Notes: generated from the sequence alone by a model not told the origin. DNA of 45,285 nucleotides from Verrucomicrobia bacterium 12-59-8 (GCA_002279765.1 NCCR01000011.1:1-45285), one strand, 5' to 3'. Numbered from the stretch's first letter, positions 14,365-24,162 are shown. Translations and numbers: made by a program.

Positions 14365-15899
14365 TGCCCATCATCCATACCCAGTCCATGGACCCGACCA
14401 AAATGCACACAGCGCAGAAGCTGTGGGTATACAATGCCTTGGATGCGCTGGTTACCTTCGAAGTCCGAGATGCCCTCATCGGGCAGATGGACCCGGTGGC
14501 CAAGCGTGTCTATGACTTCTCCAAGTCCCTCCAAGCCCCAGTCCTCGCCATGATGAGGAAGGGGTTTCGAGTGGACCTGGGGGAACGTCAGAAAACCATC
14601 GACGAGTTTGATAAGCGTGCAGCCAAACTCCAACGCCGCCTCGATCAAATGACCCTGGCAATTTGGGGCAAAATCCTCAACCCTCGCTCCCCCGCCCAGT
14701 GCATTTCCTTCTTCTACGATTTCCTCAAACTCCCCGCAGTCCACAAGACAGATAAGAAAACCAAAGTCCGTAAACGCACAGTCGACAGAGACGCACTCGA
14801 AAAACTCGGCAACTACTACATCGGTTCAATCTTCGTTTCCCACATCCTCACAATCCGCGAACTCACCAAACTCGCTTCGACCCTCCGTACTGAACTCGAC
14901 GGAGACCGTATGCGCTGCTCCTTCAACATCGCCGGTACTGAAACCGGCCGTTTCTCTTCCTCCGCCTCAGCCTTCGATACCGGCACGAACCTGCAAAATC
15001 AAACAGAAAGGCTCCGTCGCATTTATGTTGCCGATCCCGGACACAAGCTTGCGGTCTTCGACCTTAAAACGGGTGAGTCATTTGCAGTCGGTCTCAAGTG
15101 TCACTTGTTGGGCTTGGGCCGACGGTACCTGGATGCCTGCTTTTCAGGTGATCTTCACACCGAGGTCACAAAACTCGTCTGGCCTGGGCTCCCTTGGTCG
15201 AGTGGAAAGACAGCTAAAGAAATTGCCGAGCAAGTATTCTACCGACACTTCACTTATCGTGACATGGCGAAGCGCGGAGGGCACGGCACTAATTATTACG
15301 GCACGCCTCCAACGATGGCCAAGCATCTTAAAGTCGATACGAAGGTCGTGGAGGCTTTCCAAACCGCGTACTTTAAAGCCTTCCCGGAGATACGAGAATG
15401 GCACACGTGGACGGCTGGGGAACTACAAACGAAAGCAGAACTGACTTCCATCATGGGCCGGCGCAGGCACTTCTTCGGCCGAGTCCGTGATGACAACACT
15501 CTCCGCGAGGCCATCGCCTATGACCCACAATCATGTATCGCTGACTATACTAATACCTGGCTGCGCCGGGTGTACGAAAATGTGCGAGCATGTGACATAC
15601 TCCAACAGGGCCATGACGCGTTGGTCGTGCAATATAGGGCAGATCATGAGCGCGAAGTGGTTGAGCAAATTATCTACGAAGCATCGCAGGTGCGTTTGGG
15701 AGGTGACCATCCAGATGGGTTCCCAATCCCCGCTGAAGCCAAAATAGGCTGGAACTGGGGTAAGATAGACCCCAAGCACAAAATGCACTCGGACGGAAAT
15801 CCTTTCGGACTCAAGGATTACTCGGGGAAAGATGACAGAGAATACATCGAACCACCAAGCAACCAAAGCCGACTGTTGGATCGAAAGTTTTCTCGCTAA
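14364..15899 (+). CDS. family A DNA polymerase (with Exo III motif at N-terminus)
   Basis: Main replicative polymerase. The first 35 residues hold the end of the 3'-5' exonuclease domain (Exo III Y23-N-A-L-D27). Polymerase motif A is F-D-L-K-T-G-E at 232-238 (D233, E238), motif B R299-x-x-x-K303 with H307 and N-Y-Y-G at 310-313, and motif C G-H-D at 416-418. At 511 aa it lacks the glycosylase and Exo I/II parts, which are encoded at 11846-12886. Position 307 aligns with F762 of E. coli Pol I and is histidine. The TAATG overlap couples it to the deoxyribosyltransferase-like gene. Confidence 0.88.
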   Translation: MPIIHTQSMDPTKMHTAQKLWVYNALDALVTFEVRDALIGQMDPVAKRVYDFSKSLQAPVLAMMRKGFRVDLGERQKTIDEFDKRAAKLQRRLDQMTLAIWGKILNPRSPAQCISFFYDFLKLPAVHKTDKKTKVRKRTVDRDALEKLGNYYIGSIFVSHILTIRELTKLASTLRTELDGDRMRCSFNIAGTETGRFSSSASAFDTGTNLQNQTERLRRIYVADPGHKLAVFDLKTGESFAVGLKCHLLGLGRRYLDACFSGDLHTEVTKLVWPGLPWSSGKTAKEIAEQVFYRHFTYRDMAKRGGHGTNYYGTPPTMAKHLKVDTKVVEAFQTAYFKAFPEIREWHTWTAGELQTKAELTSIMGRRRHFFGRVRDDNTLREAIAYDPQSCIADYTNTWLRRVYENVRACDILQQGHDALVVQYRADHEREVVEQIIYEASQVRLGGDHPDGFPIPAEAKIGWNWGKIDPKHKMHSDGNPFGLKDYSGKDDREYIEPPSNQSRLLDRKFSR

Positions 15900-17052
15900 C
15901 ACAGAGAACTTAAACGTCCCCCGGATACTCCGCCTTTGGTGTGGTATCAGCGCGGTAAGTGGATTGCTTGAGAGAAGAGTCTGGACTCGCACAGGGATCG
16001 GACCCGTGTATCCTAATTTGTTCGTGATGGTAGTGAGTCCACCGGGGATCGGTAAGTCACTGGCATTGAACAAGGTCCGGAAGATCTGGAAGAAGGCGGG
16101 GTCTATCAAAGTCGCCCCGAAGAATACCACCAAGGCTTCCCTGCTGGACACCCTCGAAGACGCCCAGCGCATTGTGCAGACGAAGGATGGAATGCTGACT
16201 TACAATGCCCTTCAGATCGTGGCTGCGGAGTTTGGCGTGTTCGCTCCGGCGCATGATATGGAATACCTGTCCCTATTGTCGAACCTGTGGGATTGCGAGG
16301 AGGACGGTCACGATGATGTGAAGCGGTCTACCAAGTCCGTGGTCATCGACAACCCTGTGCAGATTTCCCTCGTCTCCGGCACCCAGCCGGATTACCTCTC
16401 CCAGTTCCTTCCCGAGGTGGCCTGGGGGCAAGGCTTCATGGCCCGGACTATCATGGTGTACTCAGGGGAAATCATCAAGTATGATGTATTCGCGGAGACC
16501 CAGTTCGACCCGAAGGGTGAGGCTGTCTTGATCGAACACGCGAAGGAATTGATTAAACGGACGGGGCTGACCCTGTGGACCGAAGATGCCCAGGATGTCT
16601 TCCGCCAGTGGAACGCTTCCGGTAGGGTCCCCGAACCCGAGCATCTGAAGTTAAAAAACTACAACACCCGCCGTGGATTGCAGGTGCTGAAACTTTCCCT
16701 CATCTCCGCCGCCAGTCGTGGAAACGAGTTGATCGAGAAGGAAGACGTTTCCCGCGCGATCACCTGGCTCACCGATGCCGAAGCGACCATGCCGGAAATC
16801 TTCAAGGCGATGAAGGGGAATTCGGACTACGGGCTGTTGCAGGAACTGCAGTTGTATGTCACTCAACTGTTCGTGAGTAATGCAGGCAAGCCCGTGCATG
16901 AGACCCGCATTGTCAGGTTCCTCGCAGAACGCACTGTGTCGTGGAATATCACTAAACTAATGGAAGCCGCTGAGCGTGCAGGGATTATTGTGCGACTCGC
17001 TGCCACGGATACTTGGAGACCGGGTGAAGGGAAATTGGAGCCGGAGACATGA
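15832..17052 (+). CDS. DUF3987-like P-loop ATPase
   Basis: Walker A S-P-P-G-I-G-K-S at 69-76 (K75), a Walker-B-like segment I-V-A-A-E-F-G-V-F, and N-P-V-Q-I-S-L-V-S-G-T as the sensor strand. The C-terminal 60 residues look like a winged-helix domain (E-T-R-I-V-R-F-L). This matches DUF3987-type proteins, which often take the place of a replicative helicase in phages and plasmids; no separate DnaB-like or primase gene is visible in this window. It overlaps the polymerase gene by 68 nt, with a GGGGAAAG site just before the ATG. Confidence 0.75.
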   Translation: MTENTSNHQATKADCWIESFLANTENLNVPRILRLWCGISAVSGLLERRVWTRTGIGPVYPNLFVMVVSPPGIGKSLALNKVRKIWKKAGSIKVAPKNTTKASLLDTLEDAQRIVQTKDGMLTYNALQIVAAEFGVFAPAHDMEYLSLLSNLWDCEEDGHDDVKRSTKSVVIDNPVQISLVSGTQPDYLSQFLPEVAWGQGFMARTIMVYSGEIIKYDVFAETQFDPKGEAVLIEHAKELIKRTGLTLWTEDAQDVFRQWNASGRVPEPEHLKLKNYNTRRGLQVLKLSLISAASRGNELIEKEDVSRAITWLTDAEATMPEIFKAMKGNSDYGLLQELQLYVTQLFVSNAGKPVHETRIVRFLAERTVSWNITKLMEAAERAGIIVRLAATDTWRPGEGKLEPET

Positions 17053-17408
17053 GAGTACTAGTTTGTGGTGGTCGTACCTATTGGGATAAAGACTATCTCT
17101 TCGGCACACTCGATGCTTTATATGCATTCGAGGATAAAAGTTGGACTGAGATCATCCAAGGCGGTGCGATGGGGGCGGATACGTTAGCCTTTGCATGGGC
17201 AACAAAGAATAAAATTCCGTGTCGTGTGTTTCATGCTGACTGGAAACAATGGGGAAAAGCCGCAGGTCATATACGCAATACACAAATGCTAGTGCAAGGT
17301 AAGCCTGATTTAGTCATTGCATTTCCCGGCGGAAAGGGTACAGCAAACATGTGTCAGCAAGCTATTGCGGCGGGAGTACGAGTGTTGGATATTGTACCGG
17401 AGACTTAA
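17049..17408 (+). CDS. DUF2493 (SLOG-superfamily) protein
   Basis: Rossmann-type protein with M-R-V-L-V-C-G-G-R at 1-9, the G-G-A-M-G-A-D-T loop at 38-45, F-H-A-D-W-K-Q-W-G-K-A-A-G-H-I-R-N in the middle and F-P-G-G-K-G-T-A-N-M toward the end, all DUF2493 hallmarks. The SLOG superfamily binds nucleotides or nucleotide-derived signals, so it may act on a signal molecule; no substrate can be named. It is last in the left arm, is more AT-rich than its neighbours, and its stop overlaps palindrome copy 2. Confidence 0.82.
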   Translation: MRVLVCGGRTYWDKDYLFGTLDALYAFEDKSWTEIIQGGAMGADTLAFAWATKNKIPCRVFHADWKQWGKAAGHIRNTQMLVQGKPDLVIAFPGGKGTANMCQQAIAAGVRVLDIVPET

Positions 17409-17441
17409 GTGGGACATATGGACGATCCACGTGTCCCACTT
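17407..17441. repeat. imperfect palindrome, copy 2 of 3, between convergent arms
   Basis: AAGTGGGACA (17407-17416) pairs perfectly with TGTCCCACTT (17432-17441) and the inner TGGA pairs with TCCA around a 3-nt loop. It sits in the 38-nt gap where the + and - operons meet and includes the last bases of the + stop codon. No T-run on either side. It probably insulates the two arms. Confidence 0.8.
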
Positions 17442-17446
17442 AGTCC

Positions 17447-20400
17447 CTACTGATAATCCTTCCCCATCACCACCATTCTCTCTTCAATCTCCTCCGGTTT
17501 AAACTGCCGTTGGATGATGTCCTTATCAGCCTTGGCGAGCCTCGACATGGCCGAGCGTTCAATGGAGGAAAGGTCAACCCCTTCCACTGACGCCCGCATC
17601 GCAATGGTTTCCATGAGCTTCACATCATTCTGCTCATACGCATGGGCCATGGCTTCACCGTACCGTTGCACAGCCTGCCTCATGGCATTCTGGTCCGCCC
17701 ATAGTTCCTCGCTCACCGCGTAGGCTTTTTCGATTTGGGTGGGGTTGAACCCCAAGCTGAACCAAATTTTCTCCATCGCCCCGACTTCCTTCAACACCGG
17801 GTTGCCAGTCGACAGCGAGTTAATCACCCCATCCTCCAGCGTCGCCATGGAGCGGTACATCGTCTTAGGCGTAAACGCCCGGAAGAACATATCTCGAGTA
17901 TTCGGGTCCGTGAACGGGGACTCTCCCGTCGCAGCCATGTGGTCCGCAGCACCACCGAGGAACTTACTCGCCGCGTTGATCCTGTCCATATGCACTAGCG
18001 AGAAGAACTGAGTCACATCCCGCATTGGATTAGAGAAGGGTGCCGTGGCGTTCCCGCTCAGCGAGATCCCCGCCATGGCAGGGAGTCCAAAAAACACCGC
18101 ATCACTGATCCCCTCTCCCGCAGGCTCAAACGCCTCATATCCATTCACCAGCGCGGACTTGCCCGTGAAGGCCTGTGACATGCCATTCGCAACCGCCCAC
18201 AACGGCATGGCGCTCGCGCCACCCACAGCCGCCGTGCCAGCCGTTTGCCACACCAAAGGCGCCCAATTGCCACGCACGGCCCCTTCCGCCGTGTAATCCG
18301 CCATCATCCCCATATAGTGCATCATCCAGTTCTTGAACAGCCCGAGTGCGGAGCCAGCCGGGGTTGTGAAGATACGAGGTCTCGCATCCATCCCATACCG
18401 GAACATAGTCCTGTCGGTGAATTGCTTCGCGAACTGATAGGCTAGTTCATCATCCACCGCACCCATGAGGTCTTTCGCCACAGCCCACCCCGTCGAGAAC
18501 GATTGAAGGCGAGAGAACTTCTCTGACTGCGCGGGGAGGTACTCCGAGACCCCTTCGATGAATTGTCCAAAGCCCCCCGGTTGTTTCAGGGACTCCTTCA
18601 GGTTAAGCTTCAGCCCCGTCTGGCCAGTGAATTCCTCAATGAACCTCGGGTCGATGATGCCGTCGTTGAGGCCCCGTTCCACGGCCTTCATAAAGGCAGG
18701 GTCCTTGGACTTCATCTGTTTCGTCCCAGCCCACATGAGCTTGATCGGGTCCAGCACCCCGCCGGGTTTGATCGAGCCTGGAGTGACCGACGAGAACATA
18801 TCGTAGTACTTGGCTAGGACCTCCGGCTTGGCCGACCGCACAAACGCAATCTCAGGAATAGTCGTCTGCACAAAGGTCAGCATGTTGATAGCCGGATAAG
18901 CGATACGCATCGCTCCGAGTTCCAAATGCCACATGACCTTGTTCGTAGTCCCGACGATTTTCGTCGCAGTGTTCTTACCCAGGATCGGACCGAGGACAGT
19001 ATCCACAGCCTGATCCATGATCTTGGCAAGGGGAGTCCGCTGACCGGCAAGGTCATTCAGCCTGCCCACCAAAATCCGGTGCATGGTAGGGTCTTCCACC
19101 GCCACCCTGGCAATGTCGTCAGCCAACACATCTTTCACTGTACGCTCGGCCATGTACTTCGTCCGGCGCTGCACATTGGCGGCGAGTTCTTCCAGCAGTT
19201 CCTGCTTGGAGAAGGCTTCGGTATCATACTTAAACCCTCTCACATTCTGTCTTTCCAGCGTCCACGCCGGGGAGTGCACCTGGATTTGAATGTCCCTTGG
19301 CAACTGCGAGGTCTGTGTGATATCAAATTCCTCAGCCTTCCTCAGCCCGGTCTTCCCTTCCCCTTCCAACTTCGCGAGAAGCTTATCCGCTTCCCTCTGC
19401 GCACCCACGCGGGAGTTCCCTGCCGCCACCCCGATGAGCCTATCCTCCGCATCCCTCAACGCAACCCGGTTGTCCCCATCCCACTTGTGAGACATCATAT
19501 AGTGTCCCTCTTGTGGTTTAAAGGTCCCCCCACCAGTCGCACCCTCGACCTTCATCAGCTGTTCACTGATATCTTTATCAATCTTATCCAGTGTGCGAAG
19601 GAAGTTCATCGTGCGGTCAGAGAGTGTACCCTTTGCGAAAAGTTCCTCCGCGTCGCTCAGCTTCGTCTGGTTCCTGATCACCGACCAGACTTGATTTACA
19701 TCATCCGGTTCGAGTACATCAAGGACCTTCTTAATCGAGTCCCCTTCCGGTGCAGCGCCTTTCCCCAGTACGTGCATGAAGGGGGATTTGCTGGGGTCAA
19801 GGTTGCGCTCACCATAGACCAGCTTGCGAAACGTCGACTCCGCGGCGTCGTAGGTCGCACGGGCAATGCCAAAGGTCCTACCCGCCCTGGGTGACCGCCC
19901 AAACTGATTAACCGTCGGGGCGAAGTGTTCGACAAAGAAATCTTTCACCCGCTTGGTCATTTCTCCAGTATTAGCCGTGACGCCCTCCAGCCCCAGGGCT
20001 TTCGTCACATTCGCCGTGACAGCAGCTGCACTCCCCACCGCCCCATTCGCACCAACATACTTCCTCAGCGGCAAGTTCTGCATCATTGCTACGGCCGAGT
20101 CATAGATATCATTCACCGGGCCCTTCGGAGTAGTGGCCTTGGCCAGGAAGTGCGCGTGATCTGCCACAGCGGTGTTCCACGCTTGATGCTCAGGTCGGAA
20201 GGCTCCGGGTTTGTCAGTCTTGGTAAAGAACCACTCGTCCTTCATCCCAGGTTTAGTGGCTTCACCCTTCAGCTTCTTCGCGACGACGAACAGCCCATCA
20301 TTCAGCTCCCTCGTCATGTACCAGCCGTCGCCGGCAGATTGCATGGTTTGATACACAGTATTCTGAATTTGCTTCGCGGCTTTATCTCCTTTAAAGCTCA

Positions 20401-21295
20401 CATGTCGCGGGTACTGGGAGTACTTCAGCCAGTCCTCCGTTGCACCAAGCCCAGCCGCTGCTCCCTGCCAAGCTGCGTCGGAGGTGAAGCCATCCTCGGT
20501 CCGCGCGAACCTACGACGAACAATACCAGACGCAGGCTTACCCCGCGAGTCAAAGATCCGGTTAAGTCTTTTCTCCCCTCCATCCACTGTGGGGAGGAGG
20601 AATGGCACACCTTGTGCGGGCGTCTGCGTCCGCACGTTATCCGCGAGCTTGGAAAGCCTATTCCGGGCTTCAATCGAGTGTTGTGGTGGAATTTTCCCTT
20701 CCCCGATTGCAGTCCCCAGCTGTCGCATCTGCACCTGAGGTGGAGCCCCCAAATCAATGTCCTTAAAGATCTCCTGCAACGGCGCAGCGCGTTTGCCACC
20801 CTGACCTAGCAAGGCAATACCCCCACCGATAGCACCCCCGATGCCAACCCCTAACAGGTTTTCCATCAGCATATCATCGGTAGGAGTATTCCCCACAACC
20901 GCATTAGCCCCGAACCTCGCACCTTCCACCAGCGCCGAACGGGCGGTAGTATCCAGCATGGCTGCTTTAATCGGCGACCGAGCGGCGTTTTTGATCAGGC
21001 CCAGTCCCTTAATAGCCTTATCAATCTTCGGGATGGCCGAGGTGGCCTTATACGCAGCACCGTACCCACCACCGAAGCCAATGAAGCTAGCTACAAAGGT
21101 AGTAATCGGATACTTCCTCTCCCGGATAAGTTGTTCCTCCCCAGGCTGGATGCCAACCATGGAGCCGAGGCCGGAGAGAAAATCCCCTGGTATCCCCGAG
21201 ATTTCATCCCATAGTGATTTCTGTTTCAGCCTCGGATCATCCTCCGAATACTTGGCATTCAGCCTCGCCATGGCATCCTGGAAAGGGTTGCTCAT
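17447..21295 (-). CDS. large internal virion (ejection) protein (1282 aa)
   Basis: Very large protein at the end of the structural operon, where podoviruses encode proteins that leave the head with the DNA. An acidic N-terminus is followed by Gly-rich hydrophobic stretches (about 60-85 and 140-170, G-V-G-I-G-G-A-I-G-G-G) able to enter membranes, a long mixed centre, and further hydrophobic segments around residues 985-1090. I see no lytic transglycosylase or peptidase motif. It probably forms part of the trans-envelope conduit. Start overlaps the upstream gene by 4 nt. Confidence 0.72.
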   Translation of the reverse strand: MSNPFQDAMARLNAKYSEDDPRLKQKSLWDEISGIPGDFLSGLGSMVGIQPGEEQLIRERKYPITTFVASFIGFGGGYGAAYKATSAIPKIDKAIKGLGLIKNAARSPIKAAMLDTTARSALVEGARFGANAVVGNTPTDDMLMENLLGVGIGGAIGGGIALLGQGGKRAAPLQEIFKDIDLGAPPQVQMRQLGTAIGEGKIPPQHSIEARNRLSKLADNVRTQTPAQGVPFLLPTVDGGEKRLNRIFDSRGKPASGIVRRRFARTEDGFTSDAAWQGAAAGLGATEDWLKYSQYPRHVSFKGDKAAKQIQNTVYQTMQSAGDGWYMTRELNDGLFVVAKKLKGEATKPGMKDEWFFTKTDKPGAFRPEHQAWNTAVADHAHFLAKATTPKGPVNDIYDSAVAMMQNLPLRKYVGANGAVGSAAAVTANVTKALGLEGVTANTGEMTKRVKDFFVEHFAPTVNQFGRSPRAGRTFGIARATYDAAESTFRKLVYGERNLDPSKSPFMHVLGKGAAPEGDSIKKVLDVLEPDDVNQVWSVIRNQTKLSDAEELFAKGTLSDRTMNFLRTLDKIDKDISEQLMKVEGATGGGTFKPQEGHYMMSHKWDGDNRVALRDAEDRLIGVAAGNSRVGAQREADKLLAKLEGEGKTGLRKAEEFDITQTSQLPRDIQIQVHSPAWTLERQNVRGFKYDTEAFSKQELLEELAANVQRRTKYMAERTVKDVLADDIARVAVEDPTMHRILVGRLNDLAGQRTPLAKIMDQAVDTVLGPILGKNTATKIVGTTNKVMWHLELGAMRIAYPAINMLTFVQTTIPEIAFVRSAKPEVLAKYYDMFSSVTPGSIKPGGVLDPIKLMWAGTKQMKSKDPAFMKAVERGLNDGIIDPRFIEEFTGQTGLKLNLKESLKQPGGFGQFIEGVSEYLPAQSEKFSRLQSFSTGWAVAKDLMGAVDDELAYQFAKQFTDRTMFRYGMDARPRIFTTPAGSALGLFKNWMMHYMGMMADYTAEGAVRGNWAPLVWQTAGTAAVGGASAMPLWAVANGMSQAFTGKSALVNGYEAFEPAGEGISDAVFFGLPAMAGISLSGNATAPFSNPMRDVTQFFSLVHMDRINAASKFLGGAADHMAATGESPFTDPNTRDMFFRAFTPKTMYRSMATLEDGVINSLSTGNPVLKEVGAMEKIWFSLGFNPTQIEKAYAVSEELWADQNAMRQAVQRYGEAMAHAYEQNDVKLMETIAMRASVEGVDLSSIERSAMSRLAKADKDIIQRQFKPEEIEERMVVMGKDYQ

Positions 21296-22749
21296 TTAAC
21301 CGTGCCCATCAGCTTCAGCATTCCGTTGATCTTCGGATCTTCCCAGCCTTTAATGTTGTTCCACACAGAGGTATTCATGTAAGGCATCATGCCGTTCACT
21401 ACCATTTCTTTCAGATACTCTTCCCGCTTCTCTGCCGGAATGCGTCCCTCAGTGATGGCCTTGTCCACAGCCTCAAATGCCTTCTTCACAACATAGTCGT
21501 AAGTAGTGGGAGCCAGGGCCTTCCCAATCATATCAATCGGACGGTCCGAGTCTTTCCCAAACCACATCTTTTGCTCGAAAAGCTTCGGCGCATTGGGATG
21601 GAGGAGGATTTGACTCAACACGCGCTTCTCATACAACTCCGGGGACATTTGAGCAAAGATAGCATTGGAGGCATCCTCCATCATCCCTTCCCCTTGTGTC
21701 CCGCCGATCATAGCTGCAACCGTCGCGATCTGCTGGAATTTCCCCATCTCTCCCAGCGGGATATTGGTCTTGGTAACCTGCTGCCCATCCTTATCAATGT
21801 AGGTATGGTTGTAGCTCAGCCCATCCGCACTAATCTCAGGCACGCCCGCGACACGTTGTGCCTGTGCGTTTGCCCAGTCCCGAGAGGACTGTTCATTCTG
21901 ATACGCAGTGAAAGCCGCGCGGTCTTTATACTCCGCTTCCTGCCCGGCGATATCCACTTCAGTCCCAAACAGCTGCGCACCGAGTTGTCTGTTCTGCATG
22001 AGGACTTCTTCCCCGCGCATGATCTCGGTATCAATGGCATTCTTTTGATCCAGCAAGTTCATGTATTCAACTTCACTTGCCGTGTTCTCAGCCTCAATCC
22101 CCAGCTGCGCCGACTGCATCTTCATATTCATCATCTGCATTTCGAAGCCGCGCAGCTCATCCTCGTAGGCCCGGGACTCAGCTTTCCTGTCCCGATCCGC
22201 ATCTCTGCTCGCACCGAGAAATGCCCCACCAGCCAGGGCGATGACCTCCCCAATATCATCACTTTGTGTCGATGCCAGCGCAGCCGCTGCGAGTGCGTCG
22301 TAGAATTTCGAGTTCTTAAACTCCGCATCCGACTCCATGTCGTTCTTGGGCTTGAGTTTTTTCGCCTCTTCCACAAATGGCTGCATGTCGAAGGTCTTCG
22401 GCGTAGGCCGTGTGGGCGGAGGAGCCAAAGGCTGCGGGGCGGGCAGCGGGGCATATACCTGCTGCGCACGACTTCTCAGCGCGCCGAAATCAACAGGCGC
22501 GGGTCCAGGCATAGGAGCGGGAGGCCTCAGCACTGGCGCAGGCATCTTCAACGTTCCCTGCAGGATCGACATAGGATCGACGACCGGCTGGGGGTTAGGT
22601 GAGGGCGCGACGGTCTTGGGGGGAAAAACAGGCTGACCAATGGTCGGCGGCTTCAGCCCCCAAGGATTTGCCCCATACGGACTCATAGGGTCAATCAGCC
22701 CCAACATTGCAGGGTCGATCGAATAGGCAGGACGTGGTGCGAGTCCCAT
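21292..22749 (-). CDS. internal virion protein with Pro-rich N-terminus (485 aa)
   Basis: Residues 1-115 are rich in Pro and Ala, then a hydrophobic A-L-A-A-A-A-L-A-S stretch and G-G-A-F-L-G-A lead into a long Met/Gln/Glu-rich coiled-coil-like region (about 180-290). The C-terminal third is a compact helical domain. The layout and the position between other presumed ejection proteins suggest a virion core protein. AAGGAG precedes the ATG and overlaps the upstream stop. Exact role unknown. Confidence 0.65.
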   Translation of the reverse strand: MGLAPRPAYSIDPAMLGLIDPMSPYGANPWGLKPPTIGQPVFPPKTVAPSPNPQPVVDPMSILQGTLKMPAPVLRPPAPMPGPAPVDFGALRSRAQQVYAPLPAPQPLAPPPTRPTPKTFDMQPFVEEAKKLKPKNDMESDAEFKNSKFYDALAAAALASTQSDDIGEVIALAGGAFLGASRDADRDRKAESRAYEDELRGFEMQMMNMKMQSAQLGIEAENTASEVEYMNLLDQKNAIDTEIMRGEEVLMQNRQLGAQLFGTEVDIAGQEAEYKDRAAFTAYQNEQSSRDWANAQAQRVAGVPEISADGLSYNHTYIDKDGQQVTKTNIPLGEMGKFQQIATVAAMIGGTQGEGMMEDASNAIFAQMSPELYEKRVLSQILLHPNAPKLFEQKMWFGKDSDRPIDMIGKALAPTTYDYVVKKAFEAVDKAITEGRIPAEKREEYLKEMVVNGMMPYMNTSVWNNIKGWEDPKINGMLKLMGTVK

Positions 22750-22760
22750 AGTTTATCTCC

Positions 22761-23756
22761 TTACCTACCAACGCCGGTTTGTGTCCAAGGGAAGTTTGCA
22801 AGCGCCCCACCGACTCCTGCTCCAATTCCACCCAGGGCCGATCCAGCTGCCCCTGTTCCCGCAGCTCCCGCCGCGAACGGAGCCCAGCCAAGACCACCCA
22901 GCATGGCACCGATACCCAGACCACCTTGGATAACACTGGTGATCGGATTGGCTTGTTGCGTCTGCGTGGTGTTGGTAGTCCCGGTTGTGTTAGTAGTCCC
23001 ATTCGTGCTTTGCCCAACGAAAGGTGCAGCCCCGTAGATTTGTCCCGCCTGGGCAAGTCCTGCGAACATGAGTTGTTCATTCAAGGTCCTACGCAACAGC
23101 GCATCATCGGCACCGTACTGGTCTAGCGTGCGCTGGTAATCACCCAGTTGCCCCATCATCTGGTACGGCATGGCTTCGGCGGAGAGGCCCGCAGCGAATA
23201 GCTCCGGCGCCATCATCTGATATTGCCGTTCCCGGTTGTAGTTGTCGTAGTTAATGCCCGAGGAGATATCCCCTGCGGCTTCCGCCCAGTCCCCGTATGC
23301 CTGCCCTCTCGTCAGCGCAGCACGGTCACCGCCGAAGGCGTTGTCCATGATAGCTGCGTTGTCAATCCCAGGGATGATCTGGCGTTCGAGTTGTTCCGTA
23401 ATCGGACGGATCGAAGCCTGGATCATTGGATTAAGCGTCGGGTTAGTGGCGGGGTCGAGCATCCGCCCACTCGCCGCATCTAGAGCATTGTTGGTAAACA
23501 CTCCAGGGGTCATACGGCTTTGCAGCCCTGTAAGCATGGTGTCCATGCCGGAGATGCTACGAGTGTCGAACCCATTCTGCCCGGCCCGGATTGTCCCCGT
23601 GAAGGGAGTACGATCAATTCCGTTCACCGCAGTATTCGTCTGCGTGAGCAACTGACGCCAGTAATCATCCAGCATCGGATCGCGAGTCGGCGCAGTGGTC
23701 TGCGCGACAGTCTGCGTCTGGTTCGTGTCAGACCGTTGTGATGACTTCGAAGTCAT
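22761..23756 (-). CDS. internal virion protein with Gly/Ala-rich C-terminus (331 aa)
   Basis: Polar N-terminus rich in Ser, Thr and Gln, a helical middle with many Met and Gln (about 90-235), a Thr/Asn repeat linker (T-N-T-T-G-T-T-N-T-T), then a Gly/Ala-rich hydrophobic tail from about 270 to 320 that could insert into membranes. This suits an ejected core protein. Proteins of this type in this position are found in many podovirus genomes. No enzyme motif seen. Confidence 0.65.
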   Translation of the reverse strand: MTSKSSQRSDTNQTQTVAQTTAPTRDPMLDDYWRQLLTQTNTAVNGIDRTPFTGTIRAGQNGFDTRSISGMDTMLTGLQSRMTPGVFTNNALDAASGRMLDPATNPTLNPMIQASIRPITEQLERQIIPGIDNAAIMDNAFGGDRAALTRGQAYGDWAEAAGDISSGINYDNYNRERQYQMMAPELFAAGLSAEAMPYQMMGQLGDYQRTLDQYGADDALLRRTLNEQLMFAGLAQAGQIYGAAPFVGQSTNGTTNTTGTTNTTQTQQANPITSVIQGGLGIGAMLGGLGWAPFAAGAAGTGAAGSALGGIGAGVGGALANFPWTQTGVGR

Positions 23757-23757
23757 G

Positions 23758-24159
23758 TCAAATTTCCCTTACTACCCGATGCAGGGTCCTCGCCCCGCGT
23801 TTCTCATAGGCCCGGACCAGTGCCATACTCGGCACTTCTCCAACGAGGAATTTAGCCCCGTGGGCCTTAGCGTACATGGTAACATCATGGTCGATTTTGT
23901 CAAGGTACCTCATGTAATTTTTTCCCACCACATTGGAAACAGAGCACACTGAGTGTTCTCCGAGTTGTTCCAGAGTCGTGATGAGAATACCCTCTCCCCA
24001 GGTCCATACAATGGACTTCCGGGAATAGATTGCATAGATGAGTTCTTTCTCACTGCAACTAAACGGGTTGCCCTGCATGGACTTAGCCAACCATGTTTTC
24101 ATAGTCGGGTTGTCGAGCAGGACCTGCGGCAACACTGGGGAGAGGATCTTGAAGGACAT
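23758..24159 (-). CDS. acetyltransferase-like virion protein (T7 gp13-like)
   Basis: 133-aa protein whose C-terminal half (K-N-Y-M-R-Y-L-D-K-I-D-H then A-L-V-R-A-Y-E-K-R-G-A-R) resembles the end of a GNAT fold as seen in T7 gp13-type internal virion proteins. The central acetyl-CoA loop is not convincing, so catalysis is doubtful. Position just before the large core proteins fits an assembly or core role. It is separated by 1 nt from the next gene. Confidence 0.55.
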   Translation of the reverse strand: MSFKILSPVLPQVLLDNPTMKTWLAKSMQGNPFSCSEKELIYAIYSRKSIVWTWGEGILITTLEQLGEHSVCSVSNVVGKNYMRYLDKIDHDVTMYAKAHGAKFLVGEVPSMALVRAYEKRGARTLHRVVREI

Positions 24160-24162
24160 AGG

